From CAYOHR01 sp964512145 (GTDB lineage Bacteria; Bacteroidota; Bacteroidia; Flavobacteriales_G; JALEGO01): a DNA stretch of 32,249 nt. Numbering within the stretch: the stretch's first letter is position 1; every line of letters starts with the position of its first letter. Location of the stretch: the NCBI GenBank assembly GCA_964512145.1, contig CAZEIM010000030.1, positions 1 to 32,249 of the forward strand. The letters run 5' to 3'. A program made the position numbers and the translations under genes. Below are positions 7,945 through 17,401 of this stretch, piece by piece. Below the pieces are notes generated by a model. That model ran no database searches and was not told the DNA's origin. It saw only the letters and a program-made list of their open reading frames with translations.

Positions 7945-9159
7945 ATGAACTACTCATCTATTCACGAGCTTTTCCCTATTTTAAAACAAACGATAAACGG
8001 AAAACCGCTTATTTATTTTGATAATGGTGCAACCACTCAAAAGCCACAACAAGTTATTGATGCAGTAACTCAATATTATACTTTGTATAATAGTAATATA
8101 CATAGGGGAGTACACTATTTAAGCCAAATAGCTACCGAAAAGTATGAGGAAACAAGAATCAAAGCACAGCAATTTTTAAATGCCTCTAAACCATCCGAAA
8201 TAATTTTCACAAAAGGGACTACAGATGGTATTAACCTAATTGCTCATGGTTTAGCAAAAAAATACATCAAAACAGGCGATGAGATTATTATCTCATACAT
8301 GGAACATCATTCTAATATAGTTCCTTGGCAAATGTTGTGTGAATATACTGGTGCTACACTTAAAGTAATTCCTATGTTTCCCGATGGGTCATTAGATATG
8401 GAGTCCTACAAAAAGTTATTATCTCCAAAAACAAAACTCGTTTCTGTAAATCATATTTCAAATACTTTAGGTACTATAAACCCTGTAGAAAAAATCATTC
8501 AATTAGCGCATCAGTACAATGCACTTGTGTTAATTGATGGAGCGCAAGCAGTATCTCATTTCCCTGTTAATGTGCAATCATTGAATGCAGACTTTTACGT
8601 ATTTTCAGGACATAAGTTGTATGCCCCTACCGGAATAGGGATTTTATATGGAAAAGAACATTTATTAAATGAATTACCTCCTTACCAAGGAGGGGGAGAT
8701 ATGATAAAAAATGTAACGTTCGAAAAAACCACGTACAACGATTTACCATTAAAGTTCGAAGCAGGCACACCTAATATTGCAGGAGGTATTGGTTTAGGGG
8801 CAGCGTTTGACTTTATAAAAACAACTTCTTGGGAAAGTGTTCAACAACATGAATATCAATTGTTAGAATATTTTACAAAACAATTAAAAGAAATACCGGG
8901 TGTAAAAATATTTGGTGAAGCTCAAAATAAAGTGTGCATACTTTCTTTTTTAATAGAAGGAATTCACCCATATGATTTAGGAACATTGTTAGATCAGTTT
9001 GGTATAGCTGTTCGAACGGGGCATCATTGCACCCAACCCATTATGGATTTTTATAATATCCCAGGCACTGTTCGTGCTTCACTTTCTATTTATAATCAAA
9101 AGCATGAAATAGATTCATTTATAGAATATTTGAAACAATCTATTCGAATGTTACAATAA
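7945..9159 (+). CDS. sufS: Cysteine desulfurase SufS
   Basis: PLP-dependent class V aminotransferase-fold enzyme that converts cysteine to alanine and carries the sulfur as a persulfide. The PLP lysine is Lys224 in SGHKLYAPTGIG (E. coli Lys226). The catalytic cysteine is Cys362 in RTGHHCTQPIM (E. coli Cys364), with the RxGHHC pattern of the group II desulfurases that require SufE. The N-terminus (FDNGATTQKP) and the 404-residue length are typical. It lies three bases after sufD and six bases before sufE, its sulfur acceptor. Confidence 0.97.
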   Translation: MNYSSIHELFPILKQTINGKPLIYFDNGATTQKPQQVIDAVTQYYTLYNSNIHRGVHYLSQIATEKYEETRIKAQQFLNASKPSEIIFTKGTTDGINLIAHGLAKKYIKTGDEIIISYMEHHSNIVPWQMLCEYTGATLKVIPMFPDGSLDMESYKKLLSPKTKLVSVNHISNTLGTINPVEKIIQLAHQYNALVLIDGAQAVSHFPVNVQSLNADFYVFSGHKLYAPTGIGILYGKEHLLNELPPYQGGGDMIKNVTFEKTTYNDLPLKFEAGTPNIAGGIGLGAAFDFIKTTSWESVQQHEYQLLEYFTKQLKEIPGVKIFGEAQNKVCILSFLIEGIHPYDLGTLLDQFGIAVRTGHHCTQPIMDFYNIPGTVRASLSIYNQKHEIDSFIEYLKQSIRMLQ

Positions 9160-9165
9160 AAATAT

Positions 9166-9573
9166 ATGACCATCCAAGAGAAACAAAACGAAATTATTTC
9201 AGAGTTTGAGGTTTTTGAAGACTGGACTCAAAAATACGAATATATTATTGATTTAGGGAAAGATCTTGCCCCTTTAGATCCTACGTATAAAAACGATGAA
9301 AACTTAGTTAAAGGATGTCAATCCAGAGTTTGGCTTTACCCAGAAGTTAAAGATGGAAAAATATTTTTTCATGCTGATAGTGATGCCATTATTACTAAAG
9401 GACTTGTTTCGTTGGTAGTTCAGGTATTTTCAGGACGTACTGCCGAAGAAATTAACCGTGCTGAAATTTATTTTATAGACAAAATTGGTTTAAAGCAGCA
9501 TTTATCACCAACAAGAGCAAACGGGTTACTTTCAATGATTCAAAAAATTAAAAATATAGCTCAATCGTTTTAA
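9166..9573 (+). CDS. sufE: Sulfur acceptor protein SufE
   Basis: Cytoplasmic partner of SufS that takes the persulfide onto its own cysteine and hands it to SufB. At 135 residues it is of usual length. The acceptor cysteine is Cys51 in VKGCQSRVWL, the same residue number as in E. coli SufE. Other family marks are DLGKDLAPLD and LSPTRANGLLSMI. It is the last gene of the suf operon. Its stop codon overlaps the end of the convergent porU gene by four bases, so no separate terminator lies between them. Confidence 0.95.
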   Translation: MTIQEKQNEIISEFEVFEDWTQKYEYIIDLGKDLAPLDPTYKNDENLVKGCQSRVWLYPEVKDGKIFFHADSDAIITKGLVSLVVQVFSGRTAEEINRAEIYFIDKIGLKQHLSPTRANGLLSMIQKIKNIAQSF

Positions 9574-12500
9574 AACAAAACTAATTTTTCGAATTTCTCT
9601 ACCGTTTTACCAGTTGGAGCGATCACTTTTAACTTATATATATATACTCCCCTTGCAATTAAATCTCCAAACTCATCCCTTCCGTCCCACGAAATTGGAC
9701 CTACTCTAAAACCATTACTATTCGATTTACTATGTATTGTTTTTATCAGTTTTCCAGAAGGAGTCATAATTTGTATTATTACTTCCAACATACTGCCCGG
9801 CATATTATGTTCAAAATAAAATCCTGTATTGGTAGTAAATGGATTTGGGTAATTTAATACATGATTAATCGTTAAATCTTCGTCACCGGCAACAATAAAC
9901 TCTAAATATGCTTCCGAGGAATTATTGTGTACATCCCAAGCTTTAAATTTTAGGGTATGCTTACCTTCGCTTAAATTTTTCAGCGGATATATTACTTTTC
10001 CTTTCTGATATGAATCTAAATCCGCTTCATAATAATCGTTTAATATAATTTTATTGGTAATATCATCGTCTAAAATCGCAACGATATCTCTACCTATTCC
10101 ATTTCCTGTAGTATTTATTCCATTTTCATCTTGTAAGGTACAGTAAATGGAAGGGTTTTCATTCGTAGTGCCACCAAAAACAAACTTTTCATTATTCATA
10201 TATAAATCAATAGCCGGCCCTTCATTATCAGGTGCTGCAGTAGAGTCTATTCCGCCTAATAAAAATTGCTCATAATAACCGTTTCCATCTATTAAACCAT
10301 CGGTAACATAATAGCTTATTCTTCCTGAATCTAAGCCTTGTAAAATATCCTTTGGAACTACAAAGCTAAATTCAAAATCTCCGTTTTTAACACTGGCTTT
10401 TCCATTAAACAGTATGTTTTTTCTGGTTTTAAAAACAAAAGATCCTATACCGTCATTATCGAGTGAATTAATAATTTGTTCTTTATCATAAACCAAAGGA
10501 TATAATACTCCATTATAATTAGTTAATTTATTTCCATTCACATCGCTTACATATCCGCTTACGGTAATTTTAGATAAGGCTTTCATAGTATCCTTTGCCA
10601 TAGTAGTCACCACATGGTACATTGGGTAAGCCAATCGAACAGCCGGATCACCTAGTAATGTAAAATTTCTTGTATTTGTAACGGTAGGGCCAAATTTTTT
10701 GGTTAATCTGGATAAATCACCTAACCTTGGATAAGTCCCATTTAAATCTCGGTTAAAGGCATTGTCAAAAAATGTTTTGCTGATAATAAAATTAGGACTA
10801 GCATAAACCAATCGGGTAGTTGTTAATAAACCTATCGCCCCTCCATCTGGATTTAGTATTACCAATTCACCGGCTGAGGTGCGTAATGGATCATCAAACC
10901 TGCTAAATTCACAGGTAGCAGTAATCATAGCCGGGAGATTCTCCTTATTAGTCCAAGCATTTATTTCGGGCACTCCTAATATTCGTTCGTGTGCCCAGCC
11001 TAATTCTCCTCCATGGCCGGTATATGCCATAATTAATCCTCCGCGTTCCATTCTGTTATCAATAGCTTTATTTACCTCCGGATATCTATTTCCTCCCGAA
11101 GAAGAAACCTGCTCATAGGCATCTAAAAATATTTTCTCGATATTAAACTCGGGAGCCTTATTTCTAACAATGGTTGTTAACTGATTGGATTGACTCATAT
11201 GTAAATTACCATCTTCATCATCTCCTACAAAACTTACCATGTTTCGCCATGGTTTTTGTGTGTTGGTTTTATAGTAATTTTTTACTTTATTCACCATGTT
11301 TTGAGCTTCTTGTTTGGTGCGAACCGGAAAGCGGCCTATGGCTAAGTCAATAATATCGGTTAATTGTTCCGATTCATGATCATCTAATAATCCTACATAA
11401 TCATCGGATACATAGGTCCCGTCTGCTGCTTTTAAAGAATTTAAAGATTGATAGGTTGGAACATAATTCCCCGCCTTTGATTTTATTCCCTTATGATCGT
11501 AACTTCCATCTCCAAATAACAATAAATATTTGGGCATTTTATTTATGTCTGTACCTGCTTTATCGTACAACATTTTCATAAAATCTTTAATAGCCGTGAT
11601 GTCTTTACTACCCGATGAAAACTCATTATATATTTGGTCTGTTGTTACTACAGCCGAAGTTAGTCCGTCTTGTTCTGTATGAAATTGAGCTAACTCTATG
11701 GCGGCAGACAAAAAATCAGGGTGCGTTACAATTATATAGTCAATATTTGAAATGCCATGTAAATTTTGATTTGCAACAGTTCCTGTATACGATGGGGTTA
11801 AATAGTTTGTGTTTTCAAATGCTATAAACTGTCTTATGGTATCACTTAAAGTTATAAAATCTATTGCTGAACTTCCAGTACTAAAAGCAATATTTTTGGG
11901 TTCTAAAGGTTTGGTAATATCCCATATCATATAAGCTTGCGAGGTGTTTGTTAATTGCATTTTTGTGCGAAACCCATTTTGTAGAGTATTTCTGAAAAAA
12001 AACTGATTCCCGGTCATATTTAAAGACCTAAACCCATTTATAGTAATGTAATTTAACCAGCCAACAGACGAAGAGTTTGCTTTGTTGTAATTTATGTTTA
12101 TTTGAATAGTTGGGGATGTTGGATTAAGAGCTAATTCTACAAGTCTTGATTGCGCATACCAATCTTCATAAGCTCCAGGTACTGAGTTAATACTTGTAGT
12201 ATTAACCACACTTCCATTTAAAGAAATTTGAAAGGAAGACGGTTGAGAAATACTTCTAGAAATAAGCGAAACATGAACATTTAATTTCTCATTGAAATCA
12301 ATATTTGGAAATGGAAAAGTAAAATCATATGAAGTTTTAACATTAAACTCTTCCCCATACCATTCTCTCCCTGATTTTAAATGATTCATTAAATTTTGTT
12401 CGTGATAAACATAATCTTGAAAAGTTGTCACGGTAGTATCAAATCCACTAATTATAGGAGCATTAGAAATTCTTTTACCAGGTCCTTTGTCGAAATTTAA

Positions 12501-13376
12501 ATAATAATAGGTTGTATCGGAGTATTGATTAATTTTATGTTCAAAAATATTTTTAGATGAATTATATTGCCATATTACTTGTTCCATTCCATAAAACAAA
12601 ATATAGTCATCCGTATTAAATACCCCATCATCTGAACCTTTAACATATATATGGTTTTCTTGTAAATCGTCAGGTCTGTACACGATATTATGATAAGGCA
12701 ATTGCCCCCCGCCATTGCCATATATTCGAATATTATTGGGGTTTATGGAATTTATATCTAAACCTAATGAATTTAAAAATTGATAATCTATTTTATGAAT
12801 CCCACTTTTAGTGACTGCAATTTTGTACCAAGTTCCACTTTTTAACACCGATTCTGAGGCATATATTCTATTGCTTTTTAAAGGTGTGGCTGATGCGTTT
12901 TCAAGTTCAATTTGTATATCAAAAGAAGAAAGCTTGTAATACATTCCATTTTTAAGCAAAAAAGGGAAAAAATGAAGTTTTACAAGAGGTTGTTTTTTTT
13001 CATATACTAACGTGTATTGAGTATTTATAGTATTTAATATATCTTCACCGCTTAATCCGGTTAACATATTTTTTTCTTTATCGTTGCACTCAGTTAACTG
13101 CTCGTTTATTAAATATACTCGACTAATTTTTTTGGAAGCAGGAATAGGTATAATGGTAAAATATTCAGGTAAATACATCGATGTTTTTTCAACCAAATTA
13201 GCTCCATCAAAATTTAGATATGGATGCGTTTGATTGTTTTGGTCTTTAAATTCATATTGAGTAGTATCCCATTGTAAAATAATATTTTTTTTAAAAACGG
13301 AGTTTTGACTTAACAATGGAAAAAAAGCAAAAATGAAAATATAATAAAGAAAAAATTTTTTCGTTCTGTGTATCAT
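9570..13376 (-). CDS. porU: Type IX secretion system C-terminal signal peptidase PorU
   Basis: Surface-exposed C25 (gingipain-fold) peptidase/transpeptidase of the T9SS attachment complex; it removes the sorting domain of cargo and links the cargo to anionic lipopolysaccharide. It is 1268 residues, a normal PorU length. It has a signal peptide (residues 1-23), a long beta-rich N-terminal region, and a C25 domain from about 545 to 930. The putative catalytic pair is His788 (YTGHGGELGW) and Cys822 (ITATCEFSRFDDP). An Ig-like part follows, then its own C-terminal domain (NYPNPFTTNTGFYFEHN, ISWDGRDEFGDLIARGVYIY). It is transcribed divergently from the porP-like gene. A reverse-strand TATTTTTG at 13434-13441 could be its -7 element, with no good TTG at the right spacing. 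PorV, its usual partner and frequent neighbour, is not in the window. Confidence 0.93.
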   Translation of the reverse strand: MIHRTKKFFLYYIFIFAFFPLLSQNSVFKKNIILQWDTTQYEFKDQNNQTHPYLNFDGANLVEKTSMYLPEYFTIIPIPASKKISRVYLINEQLTECNDKEKNMLTGLSGEDILNTINTQYTLVYEKKQPLVKLHFFPFLLKNGMYYKLSSFDIQIELENASATPLKSNRIYASESVLKSGTWYKIAVTKSGIHKIDYQFLNSLGLDINSINPNNIRIYGNGGGQLPYHNIVYRPDDLQENHIYVKGSDDGVFNTDDYILFYGMEQVIWQYNSSKNIFEHKINQYSDTTYYYLNFDKGPGKRISNAPIISGFDTTVTTFQDYVYHEQNLMNHLKSGREWYGEEFNVKTSYDFTFPFPNIDFNEKLNVHVSLISRSISQPSSFQISLNGSVVNTTSINSVPGAYEDWYAQSRLVELALNPTSPTIQININYNKANSSSVGWLNYITINGFRSLNMTGNQFFFRNTLQNGFRTKMQLTNTSQAYMIWDITKPLEPKNIAFSTGSSAIDFITLSDTIRQFIAFENTNYLTPSYTGTVANQNLHGISNIDYIIVTHPDFLSAAIELAQFHTEQDGLTSAVVTTDQIYNEFSSGSKDITAIKDFMKMLYDKAGTDINKMPKYLLLFGDGSYDHKGIKSKAGNYVPTYQSLNSLKAADGTYVSDDYVGLLDDHESEQLTDIIDLAIGRFPVRTKQEAQNMVNKVKNYYKTNTQKPWRNMVSFVGDDEDGNLHMSQSNQLTTIVRNKAPEFNIEKIFLDAYEQVSSSGGNRYPEVNKAIDNRMERGGLIMAYTGHGGELGWAHERILGVPEINAWTNKENLPAMITATCEFSRFDDPLRTSAGELVILNPDGGAIGLLTTTRLVYASPNFIISKTFFDNAFNRDLNGTYPRLGDLSRLTKKFGPTVTNTRNFTLLGDPAVRLAYPMYHVVTTMAKDTMKALSKITVSGYVSDVNGNKLTNYNGVLYPLVYDKEQIINSLDNDGIGSFVFKTRKNILFNGKASVKNGDFEFSFVVPKDILQGLDSGRISYYVTDGLIDGNGYYEQFLLGGIDSTAAPDNEGPAIDLYMNNEKFVFGGTTNENPSIYCTLQDENGINTTGNGIGRDIVAILDDDITNKIILNDYYEADLDSYQKGKVIYPLKNLSEGKHTLKFKAWDVHNNSSEAYLEFIVAGDEDLTINHVLNYPNPFTTNTGFYFEHNMPGSMLEVIIQIMTPSGKLIKTIHSKSNSNGFRVGPISWDGRDEFGDLIARGVYIYKLKVIAPTGKTVEKFEKLVLF

Positions 13377-13412
13377 AAAATTATATTTTTTGTAACCTTG
13401 TAAAAAATACTT

Positions 13413-13426
13413 CGTTCAAGTGAACG
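13413..13426. promoter_or_regulatory. Palindrome between porU and porP-like gene
   Basis: CGTTCA-AG-TGAACG, a perfect 6-2-6 dyad, in the 119-base region between the divergent starts. It could bind a dimeric regulator of both genes. It could also be a leader hairpin of porU, because it falls just downstream of the possible porU -7 element (13434-13441, reverse strand). No known regulator is recognised. Confidence 0.35.
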
Positions 13427-13495
13427 GAATTTTCAAAAATATATTATAAAGTTCAACAAATAAATCGTAATATTGTGCTTTGGATGTTAAAATTT

Positions 13496-14473
13496 ATGAA
13501 AAAATACGTATGGATTTTTTTACTTCCCGGTTTTATATTATTTAACCTGGTATCAGTACAAGCTCAAGATCCTCATTTTACTCAATTTTATGCGAATCCC
13601 CTATATTTAAATCCAGCTTTTGCAGGTACGGCATGGTGTCCTCGTTTTATTATGAATTACAGAGATCAGTGGCCTGGGTTGTCTGGTACTTATGTAACCT
13701 ATGCTGCCTCCTATGATCAGCATATTGAAGCAATTAGTGGAGGTATAGGTTTCCAAGTTTGGCAAGACCGTGCGGGGATGGCAACATTAAATACCACCAA
13801 TATTTCAGGCATGTATTCTTATCACTATGCTATTAATAGAAATTTTTCAATTAGAGCAGGTTTGCAGGCGCACTTTTTTCAAAAATCATTAGACTGGAGT
13901 AAACTTACTTTTGGCGACATGATAGATGCTCGGTATGGGTTTATTTATACTACTCAAGAGCAACAAGGGAATAATAGCAAAGCTGGTGTTGACTTTTCAG
14001 CCGGTATTTTAGCGTACTCTAAAAAGTTTTTTGGGGGTTTTGCTGTACATCATATTACGGAACCAGAAGAGGGAATTATTGGCCCACAAAGTAAATTACC
14101 CAGAAAATATACTGGACATGTGGGGGCTGTAATTCCTTTAAACAGAGATATTAAAGACGCCTCTATTTCACCTAATTTACTGTTTAAGCGACAACAACAA
14201 TTTACTCAAGTAAACATGGGAGTATATTTTACAAAAGGACCATTCGTAGGGGGGTTATGGTATAGAAATCAAGATGCATTTATTGTTCTTATTGGTTTAG
14301 AACAACCTAATCCAAAAGGTCCTAAATTTAAGATAGGTTATAGTTACGATGTTACGGTTTCTAAATTAGGATTATCCGAACCTAAAGGTTCTCATGAGGT
14401 TTCTTTAGGATATGTTTTTCCTTGTAAAAAGAAAAGACCTAAATGGAGAACAATAAGTTGTCCCTCTTTCTAG
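13496..14473 (+). CDS. PorP/SprF-family outer-membrane protein
   Basis: Bacteroidota-specific outer-membrane beta-barrel family linked to the T9SS and gliding. The N-terminal signature DPHFTQFYANPLYLNPAF directly after the signal peptide is diagnostic, and the rest alternates beta strands to the C-terminus. I start at ATG 13496 (MKKYVWIFLLPG..., cleavage near VQA|QD); the in-frame GTG at 13475 and ATG at 13484 would put extra residues before the signal peptide. Length is then 325 residues. porK-L-M-N do not follow, so this is probably a paralogue of the PorP/SprF family and not the core PorP; such paralogues often serve particular T9SS cargo such as adhesins. gldJ follows after 28 bases. Confidence 0.88.
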   Translation: MKKYVWIFLLPGFILFNLVSVQAQDPHFTQFYANPLYLNPAFAGTAWCPRFIMNYRDQWPGLSGTYVTYAASYDQHIEAISGGIGFQVWQDRAGMATLNTTNISGMYSYHYAINRNFSIRAGLQAHFFQKSLDWSKLTFGDMIDARYGFIYTTQEQQGNNSKAGVDFSAGILAYSKKFFGGFAVHHITEPEEGIIGPQSKLPRKYTGHVGAVIPLNRDIKDASISPNLLFKRQQQFTQVNMGVYFTKGPFVGGLWYRNQDAFIVLIGLEQPNPKGPKFKIGYSYDVTVSKLGLSEPKGSHEVSLGYVFPCKKKRPKWRTISCPSF

Positions 14474-14501
14474 TTAATATTATAATTACTATATTTGTTA
14501 T

Positions 14502-16013
14502 ATGAATACATTTAAAAAAGTTTATCTTTTTGTATGTTGCGGCTTGTTATTTACCGCGTGCAAAAAAGACAGATCTGCTGTTACCGGTTGGGAATATAAT
14601 AATCCAAACAATGGCGGATTTGAAAAGGCACCTTTTCAAGAACAAGAAACAGGTCCCGGGTTAGTTTTGGTAGAAGGGGGTACATTTACCATGGGAAGAA
14701 TGGTTGACGATGTAATGTATGATTGGCATAATACTCCTAGAAGAGTAACGGTTTCTTCATTTTATATGGATGAAACAGAAGTTTCAAATTTTCATTGGTT
14801 AGAATATTTGTATTGGTTGAATAGAATTTTTGGAGTAGATTATCCACAAATTCCTAAAAAAGCTTTACCCGATACTTTAGTTTGGAGAGACAAACTGGCG
14901 TATAATGAACCCTATGTTGAATATTATTTGCGTCACCCTGCTTACAGAGATTATCCGGTAGTAGGAGTAAGTTGGTTACAAGCTACTGATTTTTGCGCAT
15001 GGAGAACTGACCGCGTAAATGAAATTATTCTTATAAGAGAAGGTTTATTTGAACACTACACTAATCAGGTTAATGAAGATAATTTTAATACCGATGCTTA
15101 TTTAGCAGGTCAATACGAGAGTGGGAAAAAAGTGGAGGGACTTCCTGATTTACATCCTAACAAGGATTTTAGAAATGTTCGTATGGAAGATGGAATTTTA
15201 TTACCTAGATACAGACTGCCAACTGAAGCAGAATGGGAATACGCCTCCTATGGTTTAATCGGTAATTCTGTTGGAGAACGTGTGGTTGAAAGAAGAATGT
15301 GGTCATGGAGTGGACACGCTGTTCGTAATCCGGAAGATAAATACTTAGGTATGATGTTGGCGAACTTTAAAAGAAGTAATGGGGATCAAATGGGTGTTGC
15401 TGGTAAATTAAATGATAATGCAGATGTAACGGCACCTGTTCATTCATATTGGCCTAACGATTATGGATTATATAATATGGCAGGTAATGTGTCTGAGTGG
15501 GTAATGGATGTATACCGCCCCCTATCTAATGATGATAATACTGATTTTAGACCTTTTAGAGGAAATGTTTTTAAAACAGTGGTAAAAGACCAAGATGATT
15601 TAGTGGCTGAAAAAGATAGTACCGGAAAATTACAATACCGGTTGGTTACCGAAGAAGAAAGTATGGAAAGAAGAAATTATAGAAAATCGGATAACATAAA
15701 CTTTTTAGACGGGGACTGGGAATCTAATATTCGAGGGAATTGGACAGAAACTCCTGAAGCTGAACAAAAACAGTTCCGTTTACATACTAAATATCAGTAC
15801 GAAGAAAATGAACCGGAAACGAATATGATGTATGACTATACTCTTACATCCATGGTAAATGACAAGGCAAGAGTATATAAGGGGGGTTCATGGAAAGATA
15901 GAGCTTTTTATATGAATCCAGGCACAAGAAGATATTTAGATGAAAAACAATCAACATCGTATATTGGCTTTAGATGTGTCATGGATAGATTGGGTAGTCC
16001 AAAAGGGTTTTAA
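14502..16013 (+). CDS. gldJ: Gliding motility/T9SS lipoprotein GldJ
   Basis: Outer-membrane lipoprotein with a formylglycine-generating-enzyme (sulfatase-modifying factor) fold, needed in relatives for gliding and stability of the T9SS. The lipobox is LLFTAC with Cys20. The mature start (TGWEYNNPNNGGFE) and the FGE-type segments are seen: VEGGTFTMG, YMDETEVSNFHWLEYL, VGVSWLQATDFCAWRTDRVNE, LPTEAEWEYA, NMAGNVSEWV, KGGSW and IGFRCV. The paralogue GldK has the same fold; I prefer GldJ because of the TGW/NGGFE start and the position between porU and murF, which fits the F. johnsoniae gldJ neighbourhood as I remember it. Length 503 residues. It ends 20 bases before a strong intrinsic terminator. 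Confidence 0.85.
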   Translation: MNTFKKVYLFVCCGLLFTACKKDRSAVTGWEYNNPNNGGFEKAPFQEQETGPGLVLVEGGTFTMGRMVDDVMYDWHNTPRRVTVSSFYMDETEVSNFHWLEYLYWLNRIFGVDYPQIPKKALPDTLVWRDKLAYNEPYVEYYLRHPAYRDYPVVGVSWLQATDFCAWRTDRVNEIILIREGLFEHYTNQVNEDNFNTDAYLAGQYESGKKVEGLPDLHPNKDFRNVRMEDGILLPRYRLPTEAEWEYASYGLIGNSVGERVVERRMWSWSGHAVRNPEDKYLGMMLANFKRSNGDQMGVAGKLNDNADVTAPVHSYWPNDYGLYNMAGNVSEWVMDVYRPLSNDDNTDFRPFRGNVFKTVVKDQDDLVAEKDSTGKLQYRLVTEEESMERRNYRKSDNINFLDGDWESNIRGNWTETPEAEQKQFRLHTKYQYEENEPETNMMYDYTLTSMVNDKARVYKGGSWKDRAFYMNPGTRRYLDEKQSTSYIGFRCVMDRLGSPKGF

Positions 16014-16033
16014 TAAAATATTTCATAATTTTC

Positions 16034-16067
16034 AGCCGTATAAGCAAACTTATACGGCTTTTTTTTT
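16034..16067 (+). terminator. Intrinsic terminator after gldJ
   Basis: AGCCGTATAAG (16034-16044), loop CAAA, then CTTATACGGCT (16049-16059): a perfect 11-bp stem followed by a T-run to 16067. It is the strongest hairpin I found in the window. It should end the porP-gldJ transcript, yet the murF ATG lies at 16073, only six bases after the T-run. Confidence 0.92.
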
Positions 16068-16072
16068 AATAT

Positions 16073-17401
16073 ATGTTGCAAAAATTATATACTGCATTTT
16101 TACTCCATAAAAAGGTCAGTACAGATTCTAGAAATGTGATGCCTGGAGATATTTTTTTCGCTCTAAAAGGACCGTATTTTGATGCACATAACTATGTAAA
16201 AGAAGTTTTACAAAAAGGAGTTTCTTATGCGGTCATTGATAATCCAACTTATTTCATCGATGAAAGAACCATACTCGTTGAAAATACATTAAGTGCATTA
16301 CAAACTTTGGCTAACATGTACCGAAAATCATTTGATATACCCGTATTGGTTGTAGCCGGAAGTAATGGAAAAACAACTACCAAAGAATTAATATTTAAGG
16401 TGTTGAGTAAAAAGTATAAAGCATTCGCCACAAAGGGCAACTTAAACAACCATATTGGGGTACCGTTAACACTTTTAAGTATGCCAAAAGATATCGAAGT
16501 GGCTATTATTGAAATCGGGGCAAATCATCGTTATGAGCATACTGAATTGTGCCAAATCGTTCAACCTACCTTAGGATTAGTCACCAATAACGGAAAAGAT
16601 CATTTAGAAGGATTTGGAAGTATAGAAGGGGTGGTGCAGGCAAATAACGAAGTGTACGAATATTTTAAAGGAATCAATAATCATTGCATTTTTGTACACG
16701 GAGATGATGAGGTATTAATGGAAAAATCTGCCAATTACCAAAGATTTACATACGGTAAAACACAAAATAACAATATTATCGGAAGAATTATTTCAAATGC
16801 TCCTTATCTGCAATTGGCATGGAAAGAAAGAGAAAAAAATAATGAGTATCTCATTCAATCAAAAATTATTGGAACGTACAATTTTAGCAATATTTTATGC
16901 GCCATATCGGTCGGAACTTATATGGGAGTAAATCCTGAAGACATATGTTTGGGAATATCGGAATATGAAGCTCAAAATAATCGATCCCAGTGGATAGAGC
17001 ATCATAATATTCACATCATGTTAGATGCGTATAATGCTAACCCATCTAGTATGCAACATGCTATTGAAAGCTTTTTAGAATTGCCCATGTCTTCAAAATG
17101 GCTTATTTTGGGTGACATGGCTGAGTTAGGTGCATTTTCAGACATTGAACATAAACATATATTAGACTATATTTTATCACATAAAGATAAAATAGACCAA
17201 TGTGTTTTATATGGCTCAAATTTTGGAAAATTTAAAAGCATATTCCCATTCCACTTTTTTTCAGAAAAACAGGATGTTATCCGATTTTTGAAGGAAAACA
17301 TTAAACAAGGAGATGCAATCCTTGTAAAAGGATCGAGAAGCGCTAAAATGGAGGAGATTATATACTCTTTATATCCTACTTTAAAAGACCTCGGGAAATA
17401 A
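16073..17401 (+). CDS. murF: UDP-N-acetylmuramoyl-tripeptide--D-Ala-D-Ala ligase MurF
   Basis: Cytoplasmic Mur ligase that adds D-Ala-D-Ala to UDP-MurNAc-tripeptide, the last cytoplasmic step of the peptidoglycan stem. 442 residues. An N-terminal substrate domain (STDSRNVMPGDIFFALKG) is followed by the ATP loop AGSNGKTTTKE (95-105), then LNNHIGVPLTLL, EIGANHRYEH, DAYNANPSSM and LGDMAELG, all of the MurF type. The gene starts immediately after the gldJ terminator and leaves no room for a promoter between them. It may be expressed by readthrough or from a promoter inside gldJ. Its last 26 bases overlap the end of the convergent acyl-CoA dehydrogenase gene. Confidence 0.95.
   Translation: MLQKLYTAFLLHKKVSTDSRNVMPGDIFFALKGPYFDAHNYVKEVLQKGVSYAVIDNPTYFIDERTILVENTLSALQTLANMYRKSFDIPVLVVAGSNGKTTTKELIFKVLSKKYKAFATKGNLNNHIGVPLTLLSMPKDIEVAIIEIGANHRYEHTELCQIVQPTLGLVTNNGKDHLEGFGSIEGVVQANNEVYEYFKGINNHCIFVHGDDEVLMEKSANYQRFTYGKTQNNNIIGRIISNAPYLQLAWKEREKNNEYLIQSKIIGTYNFSNILCAISVGTYMGVNPEDICLGISEYEAQNNRSQWIEHHNIHIMLDAYNANPSSMQHAIESFLELPMSSKWLILGDMAELGAFSDIEHKHILDYILSHKDKIDQCVLYGSNFGKFKSIFPFHFFSEKQDVIRFLKENIKQGDAILVKGSRSAKMEEIIYSLYPTLKDLGK

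Noticed and set aside
14490..14497. TATATTTG as gldJ promoter
   Set aside because: It matches TAnnTTTG but ends four bases before the ATG and has no TTG at 17-23 bases upstream; it would give a leaderless transcript. Cotranscription with the porP-like gene is simpler.
14502..16013. GldK/PorK instead of GldJ
   Set aside because: It follows a PorP-family gene, as porK does, but porL-porM-porN are missing downstream, murF follows, and the mature N-terminus is GldJ-like.
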